A stretch of DNA of 64,000 nucleotides from positions 23,037,172-23,101,171 of the forward strand of contig JAULJL010000004.1 of assembly GCA_030761205.1 (NCBI GenBank), read 5' to 3'. Of this stretch, positions 44,607-56,863 are shown in pieces (position 1 is the first letter of the stretch; every line of letters starts with the position of its first letter). Both the position numbers and the translations under genes were made by a program. Below the pieces are notes generated by a model that was given only the letters and a program-made list of their open reading frames with translations, did no database searches and was not told the DNA's origin. This stretch comes from Fremontodendron californicum (Eukaryota > Streptophyta > Magnoliopsida > Malvales > Malvaceae).

Positions 44607-47200
44607 CAAGACTCCAACCACGCTATTTGTGTAGAAACATTCAAAGTAAACTGATTTACTTTCCTATGGGATGTGAATTCAAAACTCTTTTGAATGCACA
44701 TTTGTAATCTTAAAACTAAATATTGCATATCCCATATGAATGTTTGTTTTCCCAATACAACTCGAAATCCTTTATAGGTTAGTGTTTCGGCAATCTCGGC
44801 TATTGGAGCATCATGGACTTTTCTATGTCATTACTTAGTAATGTCCATCCAATTCATCTTATATGAATTTTATTAGATAATCAATCAATTTAGTTCAAGC
44901 AATTCTTCATTTAGATCATATCTTAATAAGAGTGCTCTTTAACTAAATTAGTTTCATAATCTCATTATGAAATTCCTTGAGCCAAAGCTCATCTAATTGT
45001 CAAGTTTTGTATAAGATTTCCTTTTATTCATAATCAAAGAAACCACTAGTATCTATATACTTTAGCCTGTACTTTTGATTTAAACAATTAGAAATTTGAT
45101 TATCTTTCATGCAAGTTTCTAAGTTATTATGAGTGCAATAAGACCTTGATAGAATAAATTCCATAGGACTTTTCGGTTCATTCTAGGATGAATGGTCAAG
45201 CATATAATGCTAGCAAAATCAAAATATCAATGATAATGTTTCTAAAACATTCATCATGAATAGGTTGCAAGCTTGATCAAGTATCAACTAAGGTTACCAC
45301 CTCCTAGGTCTTATCCTTTCACTTGTCCTTATCATCAGTTCCATTTATATGTTATACATATCTTTGACCCAACTTTATACATATCCTATACCTAAAGGTA
45401 GTGAAAACAAACTCATAATACCCGTGAAGTGAAACTTCTCAAGTTTCTTTGCCTTCATGGATCGAATATACTTCTTGGCATTTAAGCCTCTAATGCCTTG
45501 CCTTTCCATAATGATGGTATGTCCTTTTATCTTTCTTCATCTGACCATCCTTTCTTTGAAGAACTTTTCTTCGGTTATCTTCCCATGGTGGAAGAAACAA
45601 AGTGGATGATCTTTGTGTTCTAATGAGCATAATTAGCAACACGAATCGGTTCATGTTGTAGTTCAACACGGCTTGCAAATTGTTCTTAGACAATAAAGAA
45701 AAAACTAAGTCCAATCTTAGATTATGATTCTTAAAGCAACTAAGTTTCTGAAACTTGTTGGTGCATCCAATAGCACATGATGCCTCATAGGCTACCTTCT
45801 AACATCTTTCATTGGAACAATTCCTTTGAGATGTTGAACTTCTCAGTGCTAAGTTCCTTATAGAAAATTCTTTAAGGTCAAGGATCATTAAGGACATAGA
45901 CATTCATTTCATATTTAATACAATATTTATTGTGAAATTAATTAATAGAAATCGACTTTATAGAGTTTGCATCAAGTATGCAATTTAATGACTAGTTAAT
46001 TTTCCATGACAATTTATATCCCATATAAACCAATGCATATAAGTCATTATGCAAATTTCAATCATTAAAACTAGGTTTTAGAGTTTAAATGATAATTCTC
46101 ACTATTTTATCAACCTAGTAGCCCTCTTTTACTATTCGAGAAATTTAACTTTTAAACTTCTTAGTGAGCCTTTTAAACTTCTTCGTGAGCTAGGATCCCT
46201 TTCATCCCAATCATGACCCTGATCGTCACAACAAGCCATGATGAAACTACTTGAGTAGGTAACTTAGCTTACCAATTGCATCTCTATGCAAATCCTAGAT
46301 CAGTTAGGGGACAACACTTTGCCTAAATGCATCATATGTATTTCGCCTAACCATTGCCTCTAATGTTATGCGGTCAAGTTTCTCGCATCCAGACAACACA
46401 AAATTTAGTTGAGTAAGACCCACCTTCATAACTCAAACATATTCGTGTAAAAGTTTGACTTGTGATCGTCACACTAAGCCTCCGATTAAAAGAACTCTGG
46501 TTATCTTGTTATGATGGTGGAAAGCAACTTAATCATGCGAAGCATGGACTCAATATAATTTAATGAGGGATTTATTCATTTCATTAGGTTTCATTGCTTT
46601 GGTTGATAGATTGACATGCATAGCATTTATTCAATTTGTATATCACATATATAAATTCAAAATAAATCTATCTCATTTAATCTACTAGGATGATTATGAA
46701 CTTTACTACTCTAGTTTGCTTGAGCCATTAGAAAACTAGTTGGTCAAATTCCTAGGGATACCATACAAAGTCTTCATAAGTCTTGATGGTGATCTCCTTG
46801 GTCTTTCCTTCTTGGCGCCTTGTCTCCTTACATTTTAGAATTACATAACTTCTAATCTTAGCCTAAATCTAAATTTACAAAGCCTATATAACATTTACAT
46901 ATCTTTGATGGAAACCTCGAGTTACATTCGAGGGGAGTTAGGTGAGAAAAGAATTTACAACCTCGAAAATGAAAAAGAAAAGACAGGGTTCGCAGACTCT
47001 ATTTATAAAAATACCAAAAGGAAAATTTAACCATCCATGACCTAAATTTAAGGTCTAAGTCCATAATCACCCTCATGCTAGCATAGTCACAAAATAAAGC
47101 ATAAAAGTAAATGCATACATGTTCAATGTCACTTGGTAATCTTGTGCATCATTTAAGGAAAGTAACATTTAAACTCATTTAAATGTACTTGGCTCAAATT
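44607..47200 (-). mobile_element. Decayed Ty1/copia fragment
   Basis: Repetitive, AT-rich, without intact ORFs. The clearest part is 45430-45760 on the minus strand, reading RSSTLFLPPWEDNRRKVLQR, then KDKRTYHHYGKARHQRLKC. This looks like a mutated copia gag basic linker and CCHC knuckle (C and H positions partly lost). The rest (to 47200) looks like leader or LTR sequence of the same element, judged only from its base composition and position. Confidence 0.4.
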
Positions 47201-48560
47201 ATTTAGCAAACTCAATTTCGAGATCCAGCGCTGGCCGCTGGCGCTGCAGCGCTAGGTGTGAATCTAAAAATTTTCATAAATAAAAAAAGCAAATTTGCAG
47301 CCCAAAACTTACTTGTGCAACAAGTACTTGTTTTCAGGGTTCTGAAACTCTATAAATACCATCTTTTGAGCCACAAACTAGAGATGTTTTGATTTTATTA
47401 ATCTTCTTCTTCTTCTGTATTCTTTTATTCTCTTTTTAGTTTATTTTTATGTTATCTATGCCTATGCTAGGCTAAACTCTCTTTTGGTTAAGGGTGATTT
47501 CAAAGCCCTAGACATGATTGTTAGTTAATAAATTTCAGATTGTCTTTCAACTCTCTTGTGAATTTGTTATATTCTACTGACTGCATGTCATAAATTGCTA
47601 TCTTGTTTATTTAGGTGCGCAACTAGATGAATATTATAGTGATTTGATTGCTAGTTTAGTGTTTTGATCCGTAATTGTCAAAATTCCTAAACATAAGTAG
47701 CAAATTGTTATCAATGATTATGGGATATTTTCGTTTGATACAATGTAGAGTATGGCTCAAGTTAAATGAACCCCACTTGTGTGTGTTTGTTGCTTGATTT
47801 AATCTATCTTTCTAAATTGAATGCTTTCATTGAATTAAATTTAGCGAGATTATCCTAGGTTGTTCATTGAAAATAGATTGGGTAAAAGCGCTTGTTCTTT
47901 TCCCAACAACACAGTAAGGATATATTCGAGATAATGACCGCTTGTGTGTTGTCTTAAGGTTATTAAATTTAGAAGAGAGAGTGAAAGATAATTCTGATTA
48001 TTTATTATATTTCATGTTTAGTGGTGGAGAATGATTCCTTAACCATACTTTTCATCATTATTGTTATTTGATATATTTAAATTCCTATTTCTTTAATTCA
48101 TATTTTTAAATTTTAGTTTTCTTATTTTTCTTTTCATCTTCAAAACAAAAACCTCCCAAATTTAGTTTAGGTATTAAAATCAATTAACATAAAAATTAAG
48201 AACAATCTCTGTAGATTCGACCCCTTGCTTACTACTATACACGATAACAATCATAATTTAGTGCAAGGTTTTAATAGATACATTATTTGTGTATCAATTT
48301 TTTGCGCCGTTGCCAGGGATTGTTATCTTTAATTTATTTGTTGCTTGATTTTGTTTTCTATTTTTAGTTATTGTTCTAATTAGTTTTTATTTTTAGTTTT
48401 TCAAGTTTTCTTTTCAATCCAAGCAAGGAAATATGGCACGGAACAATCTAATACTTAAGGAGTTGGCGGCACCAATTTTGGACCAACAACCTTTTTGCAT
48501 TGAACATCCTCAAATTGATGTTACTTGTGAGCTTAAATCGAGAATGATACATCTCTTACC
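47200..48560 (+). mobile_element. Diverged Athila LTR, PBS and gag start (truncated)
   Basis: 47380-48296 follows the 5' LTR at 35940-37144 segment by segment: CTATGCCTATGCTAGGCTAA, TTTGGTTAAGGGTGATTTCA, the TGATCCGT block and TTAGTGCAAGGTT. Identity is clearly lower, so it is a sister family. A TATA box (CTCTATAAATACC) is near 47350, the LTR ends at 48296 (GTATCA), and a PBS-like TTGCGCCGTTGCCAGGGA follows. The ATG at 48433 opens MARNNLILKELAAPILDQQP, the usual Athila gag start, cut at about 48560 by the next repeat. No cargo is seen here. Confidence 0.8.
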
Positions 48561-50088
48561 TGTTGGGATTCAGCTCATTCTCAAACAAAGATAATGTATA
48601 ATTTAATCTACAAGTTAAACATACAACGCAACGGAATAAAATAAAACATAAAGAAAACCGAATCCTTCCACGGATCTGCCTATGAATTCAAAAACAAACA
48701 AGCTATCAAGAACAAATAACAATCAAAATCTCATACCTCTGTATTGGAGATTGCCAAAACCTCAAGACAGATTCTTGATGTTCTTGTTCTTGTACACAAA
48801 GCTCGCTTGTCGAAAACTAAAGCCGTCCAATTGTCTGACCTCTAACTGTAATCCACACAGGTGATCTGAAAACCTTCACAAGGTTGAGATTATGTTTTGC
48901 CAAGACGATGTAAGTAGTCTTGGTTGTGAGAAACCTTCCTCCTTAGTTAGTCTAAAATAAAAAGAAGAATTGAATTCTCCCTTCTATCTAGCTATTTGGC
49001 CAAATCTCACTTATTAGTGTGAGAGGTGCCGGTTTAGGTTATCCTTAGGGGAAAACGGCAACAACATAAGCATATATATATATATATAAGTAGGTTTAGT
49101 GTATGCCAACTATTGGACTAATTGCACTAAAGCCCTTATACATATTATTAAATATTCACAATAAGCCCACAACACTTAATGAATATTTAATCTGGCCCAA
49201 TCTCATTTTAATTTCATTAATCACCTTTTGTGTGTGACCCATTAGGCCCTTAACATGTTGGGAATAAATATAATTAATTCAATTAAGAATTTCCTATTTA
49301 TATTTATAGATCATGAGCGAATGCATCATGACCACCCAAATGTCAAGAGAGTCATCAAGCTTCGACTAGCCTTTCGTGTACAATATGTCTGTGTAATTCG
49401 ATCCCTTCATCAAATATCCTGAGATAGGAAAGAGCATGGTTCAATGTCTACTCTTAACCCATTCCATATTAGATCTGTAGCTTTAATATTAATTCCTTAA
49501 GTATTGCCTTGGCCAAGGACATCAATAAGTTAATATAAGGCAGATACATGTGAGATATGTCCCCTCATATCACTTGGGGTGATGAATCCTCTCTGGACCA
49601 CTCATTCATCTTCGTATGCTTCATGTCATACCCAATAACACCCTACCATAAGCATCCTCATGATTGGGACCCGTTCGTGATGAAATCTAAGTATGACAGT
49701 TCACAAACAAGATGACCTGGTGTCACAAGTCAAAGGATTACTTACACTATTGACACATGAGAGTATTTTCCATAGACACTTGAGTGAAATACCAAATGGA
49801 ACTCTCAGAGCGGGTCATGTTTAGTGAACTTGTTCAACTAAAAAGCACCCATATGTTATCCCCAAGTATCTCTATACTTTCAACCTATGAGACCGATTGT
49901 ATGCATCAAGTGCATGAAGGCTTAACATATGCCAGTCTTTGAGCATTGTCAATGCCCTGTCTTGACAATACAATGACCATGAACAGTTTTAGAAACACGA
50001 CATTAATGCATAAGGATCCTCATAATTGTAACTATCACAACCTAAAAAACAACCAGTCTCATCGCAAGACTTTATTATTCGTTAATCG
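48561..50088. mobile_element. Unclassified repeat, probably LTR-like, starting TGTTGGGATTC
   Basis: Starts abruptly inside the Athila gag fragment and runs to the Tat LTR edge at 50089. No ORF of note and no tandem structure apart from a (TA)n at 49072. A TGTTGG start is typical of copia LTRs, but I could not find a matching CCAACA end, so the class is open. Confidence 0.4.
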
Positions 50089-50739
50089 TGACATTAAAAA
50101 AAACTGAGGAAAATTCGACTTAATTCCTCTTGAAAAATGAAGGTTTTGAAAATGACCTTGAAAAAGAAATGGAGTCGCCACCAATCTTTTTAGCTAGGTG
50201 TGATCAATGACCTATTAAAACCGGTTTTATAAAATATTTTTAAATTAATTAAAACATTTTTAAAACCAATTTCAGGTCTGCGTTCTAAAACCAGAGAAAT
50301 CAAAGAAACGGGTTCGGGACTCGGTTACATGTGGGGAAGGATTAGCACCCCCACAACGCCCGTATAAAACGGTACCTTATTAGTCGTGTGTTATCTCAAG
50401 TTTCGGTAAAAAGTTGGTTTTAAATTTAGTATTTCAAGTTAATTCCCAATTTACAGAAAAATAATTCCATTTTTAATTGAAAATGATCCAGAATTTATAA
50501 ATTCAAAATCTTCCTATATTCCCCAACAAACGTGGCAAAACATAGAAATTTTTATTAATTTGGAAAACTTTTCAAATCATTCTCATTTTAAAGAAGATAT
50601 TCTGTTATTAATGATAATTGATGATATCCTCCCCAGCAAACCCGGCAGAGAACTCATGAATTATTTTAACTCGAGAATATCTTTATTTTATTGAAAATTA
50701 TTACCTTTTTGAAAACATTTTAAAAATAATATGAATATG

Positions 50740-51130
50740 TATGTCATAAATAAAATGACATAGCAAAATCTAAATAATATAATGCAACCTAAATGATATG
50801 ATATAATTTAAATGTTTTAGCATATTCTAAATGAAATAAAATATCCTAAGTTATATGATATATTCTAAATGAAATGAAATGACCTAGGTAACATGATATA
50901 TTCTATATGAAATGAAATATCGTAAGTTATATGATATATTCTACATGAAATGAAATGACCTAGGTAACAAAATTTATTCTATATGAAATGTAATATCCTA
51001 AATGACATAATATATCCTAAATGAAATGAAATGACCTAGGTAACATAATATATTCTACATGAAATGAAATAATTTAAATGACATGGCAAATATGAATGAT
51101 ATGGCATATAATTTAAATGACATGGAATAT
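50740..51130. repeat. Degenerate ~37-bp repeat in the LTR
   Basis: Units such as GATATATTCTAAATGAAATG and GAAATGACCTAGGTAACATG alternate, strongly eroded. Confidence 0.6.
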
Positions 51131-52874
51131 AAAATAATGCTATCATATAATATGCATGAAATAATAATGAAAATAATAATGCATGAACATAGTATATGCT
51201 AAATAATATGACAAAAAAATAACTAAATAAAAAGCATAGGATATCATGAAATATTCAAAACCATATAATAAACAATATAACATCAAAAAATATAAATCAA
51301 AATAATAACAATACCGTAGGAATTATCATAGCAAAAATCACATATTATATAAAATGCAAGAATATGGAAAATGCAATGCATGAAAATATATTTTTTCCTT
51401 TAATTAAGGAAATCCGTATATCTAAAAAGATATCCGGCTACCTTAGAAAAATATATCAAATTAAATATTCTAAAATCAAAATACTTTGTGATCGTTTGAA
51501 AATAATTTTGAAAAGCTTAGATTAAAAATAAAAACTTGGCTAAAACCCTTTTTAAATGGCTCTAATTTCCTAAGTTTAAAATCCCGGACTTGACCACCCT
51601 TAACCCGAGACTTAAAAAATCATTTTTAGAGTTTAAAAAGGCTTAGAAACTACCTAAGTCAGTAGCTAAACTTCTTAATCAGCCCTCTCTAAGTAATTTA
51701 ACCAAAACAGAAAAATGATTTTCCTTCAAATTCAACTCTGACTCCGCTGTCCAATTTTAAACCACGATTTTTTACCCTATTTTTAAAAATTCAAAAAAAT
51801 ATAAGAAATATACTGGAGACTCAGGACACATAAAACTACACGGGAAAAAATCGGCTTAATTTTCTAATTAAATATGACTACCTAAAAAAATCGGGAAAGT
51901 ACGAGTACTGGGTGAAAAAACTGTTTTGCCAAAACACATTTTTGTCTTTGATAAAATCATATAAAAATCAAAGTAAAAAAAAATATTGCAAGAACTTTTT
52001 TAAGAAAAGATGAAGAAAGAACTTAAAAAGAACATTAAAAAACACTTATTTAAAAGAAAAATCAAAAGAAAACTCACCAAAATAATAATCAAAATAGCAA
52101 AACAAGAATGGAAAATCAAAGAAAGTGCAAGAGTTGGTGCTAAAAGCAACCTCCAGAAGCTATCTTTCAAGCTTTTTCTCTTCAAACTTTCTTTTCTTTT
52201 CTAAACTTTCCTTTTTGCTTTGCAACAATGGAGAGAAAATCAGCCAAAAGCAAGAGAGAATATGAAAAATGAGAGTCCTGAAAATGAAAGAGACCCCTCC
52301 TTCATGTAGTGGCCGAACCCCCTTCTCTCATAGGCTAGAATGTTGTCATTTTTACTCCAACCAATTTTCATCCAAGGGCTAGTAATTCAAGATGTTTAAA
52401 ACATGAAATTATCACCCTTATATTAGGCCATCATCTGTCCATAATTACAGCTGTTCAAGAATCTTAATCCATTATGTTGACACTCTCCATCTTCATGCAT
52501 TGGTCCTTGTGGCTTATTTGCAAAGGCTTGATCAAAAAATCACTAAATCTTCATTTTTGGCCTCTTGATTAAAAAAATCAGAATCCTCCTTCCCCTCCTT
52601 GGGCCTTGGCCGGCCAACCCTCTTTTTCCAGCCCAAGTTTGATTTTTTGAAAGGCAAAAAAAGTCCTTTTCGGTTTCTTGGGTAAAATAACCTTTTTTGC
52701 CTCCCGAATGCAAATAAATGGAAAACGGACTCCAAATTCAAATTTTATTTTTTCAATACTTTCAAAATAATAAAAAATTGAATTCTGGAAGTTTTCAAAA
52801 TTTTTCGAGTCCATTTGCTATTTATTTGGATTTTTTCTTCCAAAATTACCCTTTTATGCCCCTAAATTTTACCC

Positions 52875-53510
52875 TTTTCTAAACGAGCTCCAAATCAAGA
52901 TTTTTCTTCACCAATCTCTTCCAAATAATTTAAAAGTGAGATCTGAAAGGTTTCATAATTTTTTAAACTCATTTGATATTTTTTCGGAATTTATCTACTT
53001 GAATTACTACATAAGGGGCCAGGGATCTGGCCATTTTGCAAACAAACTCCGAATAAAGATTTTCTTTTGCCAATCTCTTCCAAATAAATTAAAAATTAGA
53101 TTTGCAAATTTTCAAAATTTTTGGAGTTCATTTTCTATTTTTTCGGGATTTATCTTCTTGAATTACTACATAGGAGACCCGAGATTTGGCCATTTTGCAA
53201 ATGAATTCCAAATCAAGATTTTCTTTTGCAAATATCTTTAAAATAATTTAAAAAAAGAGATTTGCAAATTTTTAAAATTTTTGGAGTTCATTTGCTATTT
53301 TTTCGAGATTTATCTTCTTGAATTTCTGCATAGGGGACTCGGGATTTAGCCATTTTGCAAACGAACTCCGAATCAAGATTTTATTTCGCCAATCCCTTCG
53401 AAATGATTTAAGAATGAGATCTGCAATTTTTCAGAATTTTTGGAGTTCATTTGCTATTTTTTTCAAATTTTCCAATTTTACATTTTTGCCTCCAAAACCC
53501 GGTTTTGCTC
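52875..53510. repeat. ~159-bp tandem repeat, four units, in the LTR
   Basis: The core TTTTGCAAACGAACTCCGAA with AATCAAGATTTT recurs at about 53034, 53193 and 53352 (a more diverged copy near 52875), followed each time by TTTTGGAGTTCATTTGCTATTTT. Confidence 0.85.
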
Positions 53511-54384
53511 AAAACAAGTTCGATTTTTAGATTTTCTTCAAACTGAGCCTTGGGCTATCCTTTTTTAATCACTCCTCATCCATTAGGGGCTTTAGTCCTA
53601 CCGAGTCGGGTTGTTTCTGTAATTCTTCCCAATTTCACCGAAATCCACCAAAAACCCTAATTCTCGGTTTTCTCTCGGATTGACTTTTCTTTCAGTTTTT
53701 CTTTCAAGTGGCTTCTCCATTACCCGTAATCAGTGCTTATCTTTCATTTGGACCCTTCAATTTTTACCAATTCGATCGTTTAAGCACTTTTCCCCAAATT
53801 TCCCGGATTAGGGTTTTCGTTCTACTGAATCTTCATACCCAACTTTCGAACTCCATATCTTTCGATGTAGACCTCGGATTATCAAAATTCTTTCGCCATT
53901 TTTCAATTGAACTTCAAATCTTGATTTTGAAAATGGGTTAACTTTTTTAGTAGTTGACTTTTCGAGGTTGATTTTTGGGGTTGACTTTTTTCAAGTTTGA
54001 CTTTTTATGCTCGCCCTCTTAAACTAAGTCTCGGAGTACCACCTGCAGGATGAAAAAAGTCTTTTTACATTCTGAAACATCAATTTAGGAAGAAAACATA
54101 CCTGTTTTAGTGGTCCGGACAAAATTAGGTGTCTACAACTATCCCTCTTTCGCTATTGCTGAGAATCAGGAATCAGGCAAAGATAAACAAACACTAATTT
54201 TGTCCGGTTAGTGAAATCACATGTGAAGAGAAGGGAAAGACGTTTCTCTTTTTTCATTTTTTTTTATTTTTTATTTTGTTGAGAAAGCTGTAAATTGAAA
54301 ATTCTATCCTTAAATTGAATTCCCTAACTAATCAAGGCTCGACCCGTCTTAAAGAAACAAGTTCGATTTGAAAAGAAAAAATTG

Positions 54385-55240
54385 TGCCCGAAGGTCTTAA
54401 GAATGGTGCTCGAAGGTCTTAAAAATGGTGCCCGAATATCTTTAAAATGATGCCCGGAGGTCTTAAAATAGTGCCCGAAGGTCTTTAAAAAAAGATGCCC
54501 GAAGGTCTTTAAAAATGGTGCCCGAATGTCTTTAAAATGGTGCCCGAAGGTCTTTAAAGAGGTGCCCGAAGGTCTATAAAATGGTGCCCGAAGGTCTTTA
54601 AAATGGTGCCCGAAGATCTTTAAAATGGTGCCCGAAGGTCTTTAAAATGGTGCCTGGAGTTCTTTAAAAAAGGTGCCGAAGGTCTTTAAAATGGTGCCCG
54701 AATGTCTTTAAAATGGTGCCCGAAGGTCTTTAAAAAGGTGCCCGAAGGTCTTTAAAATGGTGCCTGAAGGTCTTTAAAATGGTGCCCGGAGGTCTTTAAA
54801 ATGGTGCCCGAAGATCTTTAAAATGGTGCTCGAAGGTCTTTAAAAAGGTGCCCGAAGGTATTTAAAAAGGTGCCCGAAGGTCTTTAAAATGGTGCCCGAA
54901 GGTCTTTAAAATGGTGCCCGAAGGTCTTTAAAAGGGTGCCCGGAGGTCTTTAAAATGGTGCCCGAAGGTCTTTAAAATGGTACCCGAAGGTCTTTAAAAA
55001 ATGTGCCCAAAGGTCTTTAAAATGGTGCCCGAAGGTCTTTAAAATGGTGCCCGAAGGTCTTTAAAAAGGTGCCCGAAGGTCTTTAAAATGGTGTCCGAAG
55101 GTCTTTAAAATGGTGCCCGGAGGTCTTTAAAAGGGTGCCTGAAGGTCTTTAAAATGGTGCCCGAAAGTCATTAAAATGGTGCCTAAAGGTCTTCAAAAAG
55201 GTGCCAGAAGGTCTTTAAAATGGTGCCCATAGGTCTTACC
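54385..55240 (-). repeat. ~22-bp tandem array, about 39 copies
   Basis: Plus-strand unit GGTGCCCGAAGGTCTTTAAAAT with 20-23 bp length variation, mostly in the A run. It lies between the integrase end and the LTR, in the element's 3' UTR. Two copies of GGTCTCAAGGCTCGACT (55267, 55342) mark a further ~75-bp duplication beside it. Confidence 0.95.
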
Positions 55241-55399
55241 CGTGATTAAAAATACCTTGACGACGGTCTCAAGGCTCGACTCATTTGATAAAACAGAATG
55301 AATTCGATTTAAAACAAAAGGAAATACCTCGATGGTGGTCTCAAGGCTCGACTTATTTGAGAAGCAAAACGAGTTCGATTTGGGAAGCCAAAGTTTTCT

Positions 55400-56863
55400 T
55401 GATTCCTGCAATGTTAGCTAAATGCAATGATGAGAATGACATGCTTTGCAAATTCTTATATGTTTCCTGAGGATAAGTGCAGTCAAATGATTGTGTCATG
55501 ATTTCTAATCCACGGTTTCTTTGAGGTTCAAAGATTATCCGACTTCATAATGGAGTCTTCAATTGTTCGCTGATGCCCCACTCAAGATAACTTGTCAAAC
55601 AGTCTCAGTTTCTGACTTTCGCTGAAATTCACAAATTTTTTGACTTCGTGATGGAGTCTCCCCCACGTTCACTGTTTTCTTTTCTTGGTGAACTTTCCAA
55701 ACCTTTCCCAAGATTTAAATCTATTCCTTAGTAATACTTTGAAATCCTTTTATTTAAAGTTTTCTTATTACTAATCATCATTCAATTTAATAACAATCAT
55801 AATGCTTCTCAGAAATGTATGAAAGAAAATATGAATCAAGCAAAAAATTGTCATGAAAAGGATAATAAGAATTTATTGCAAGAAATGTTTTAAAATAGTA
55901 AAAATAAATATCAGGGATATAAGAAACAAATGTAAGGTTATAGGTTGTAGATGCCCCGGATGCGGAATATCTTGGACCTCTCCCTTTTCAAACCATCTGA
56001 AATTTCTCTTGAACGAGCAATTCACTTGGGTAACTTCTTAGCTTCCATAGTTACATCAGACTGAGTTGTTCCCCTTTCTTCTGATTCTCAGATACTTTCT
56101 CTCCCTTTACACGGAGCATTGATTCGAACTTTGATTAGTACCTGAGCCGCCCTTTGCGGGTTTTCAACTCAAGTGTCCTCAATTCGATATTAAGTCGCCC
56201 TTTGCGGGTTTTCAGCTTAAAACCTCTCCTTTTACATTCTTTTATCATTTTCATATTTTTTTTTTTCGTATTCTACCATGCATCTGAGAATTCTAAATAC
56301 TTCCAAGGTAAAAATATCAATTCAGAAGATGGAATGAATTCTGAGAATAACCTTTCAAATTAAATATCCATGCTTGATCAAAACGGGCTTTTAAAGCACA
56401 TAATGTAGGCCAAGGTTTAGGTTTAGAAAGAAGGCCCAAAGTGTGTTTAAGGGTGATTGGATCAAGGATCATTTCTTGAGGAGAACTCATTCTTGAGACA
56501 TTTGTCCCCTTTTGGACTTTCTTTTCTTCTTTTTTGCTTTGTTGGCTTTCATTTGCTACATTTTTCGATGGTTTTCTTTTTGCCATGATTTTTTTGATTA
56601 TTTTTTTCTCGCATTTGCCCTTCAGTATAGAAGGTGATCCTTAATCAAAGTTTATAGAAAGAAATAATTCCTAAGGCTCAAAGGGGTAATTAAGGATAAT
56701 TTCTTTTTAGTGAAAAGAATATGAAAAATGGTCATTCATTATATCAAGCATGAATATTTTCTTTGAAAAGCAATTCACAGGGGAGATAGATATATAGAAT
56801 TTCCATTTTTACACTTGGAATCATTCGAATTTCCATGTGCACAGCATCACACCCTTTTTTTTT
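55400..56863 (-). other. 3' UTR of the second Tat element
   Basis: No domain recognised. It holds two copies of CGCCCTTTGCGGGTTTTCA (near 56148 and 56198). The minus-strand open frame at 56317-56586 (KKEEKKVQKG) is lysine-rich and short; I do not support it as a gene. Confidence 0.5.

Larger units (their letters stand above)
50089..54137 (-). repeat. 3' LTR of the second Tat element
   Basis: 4049 bp. It starts TGTAGACACCTAATTTTGTC (minus strand, 54137) and ends AATGTCA (50089). Internal sections: a ~159-bp degenerate tandem repeat at 52875-53510 and a degenerate ATGATATATTCTAAATGAAA repeat (~37-bp period) at 50740-51130. Open frames inside (e.g. 52010-52204, 53708-53941) are short and show no domain. 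Confidence 0.8.

Noticed and set aside
54385..55240. Repeat-protein gene over the 22-bp array
   Set aside because: Unit length varies from 20 to 23 bp, so no frame is maintained.
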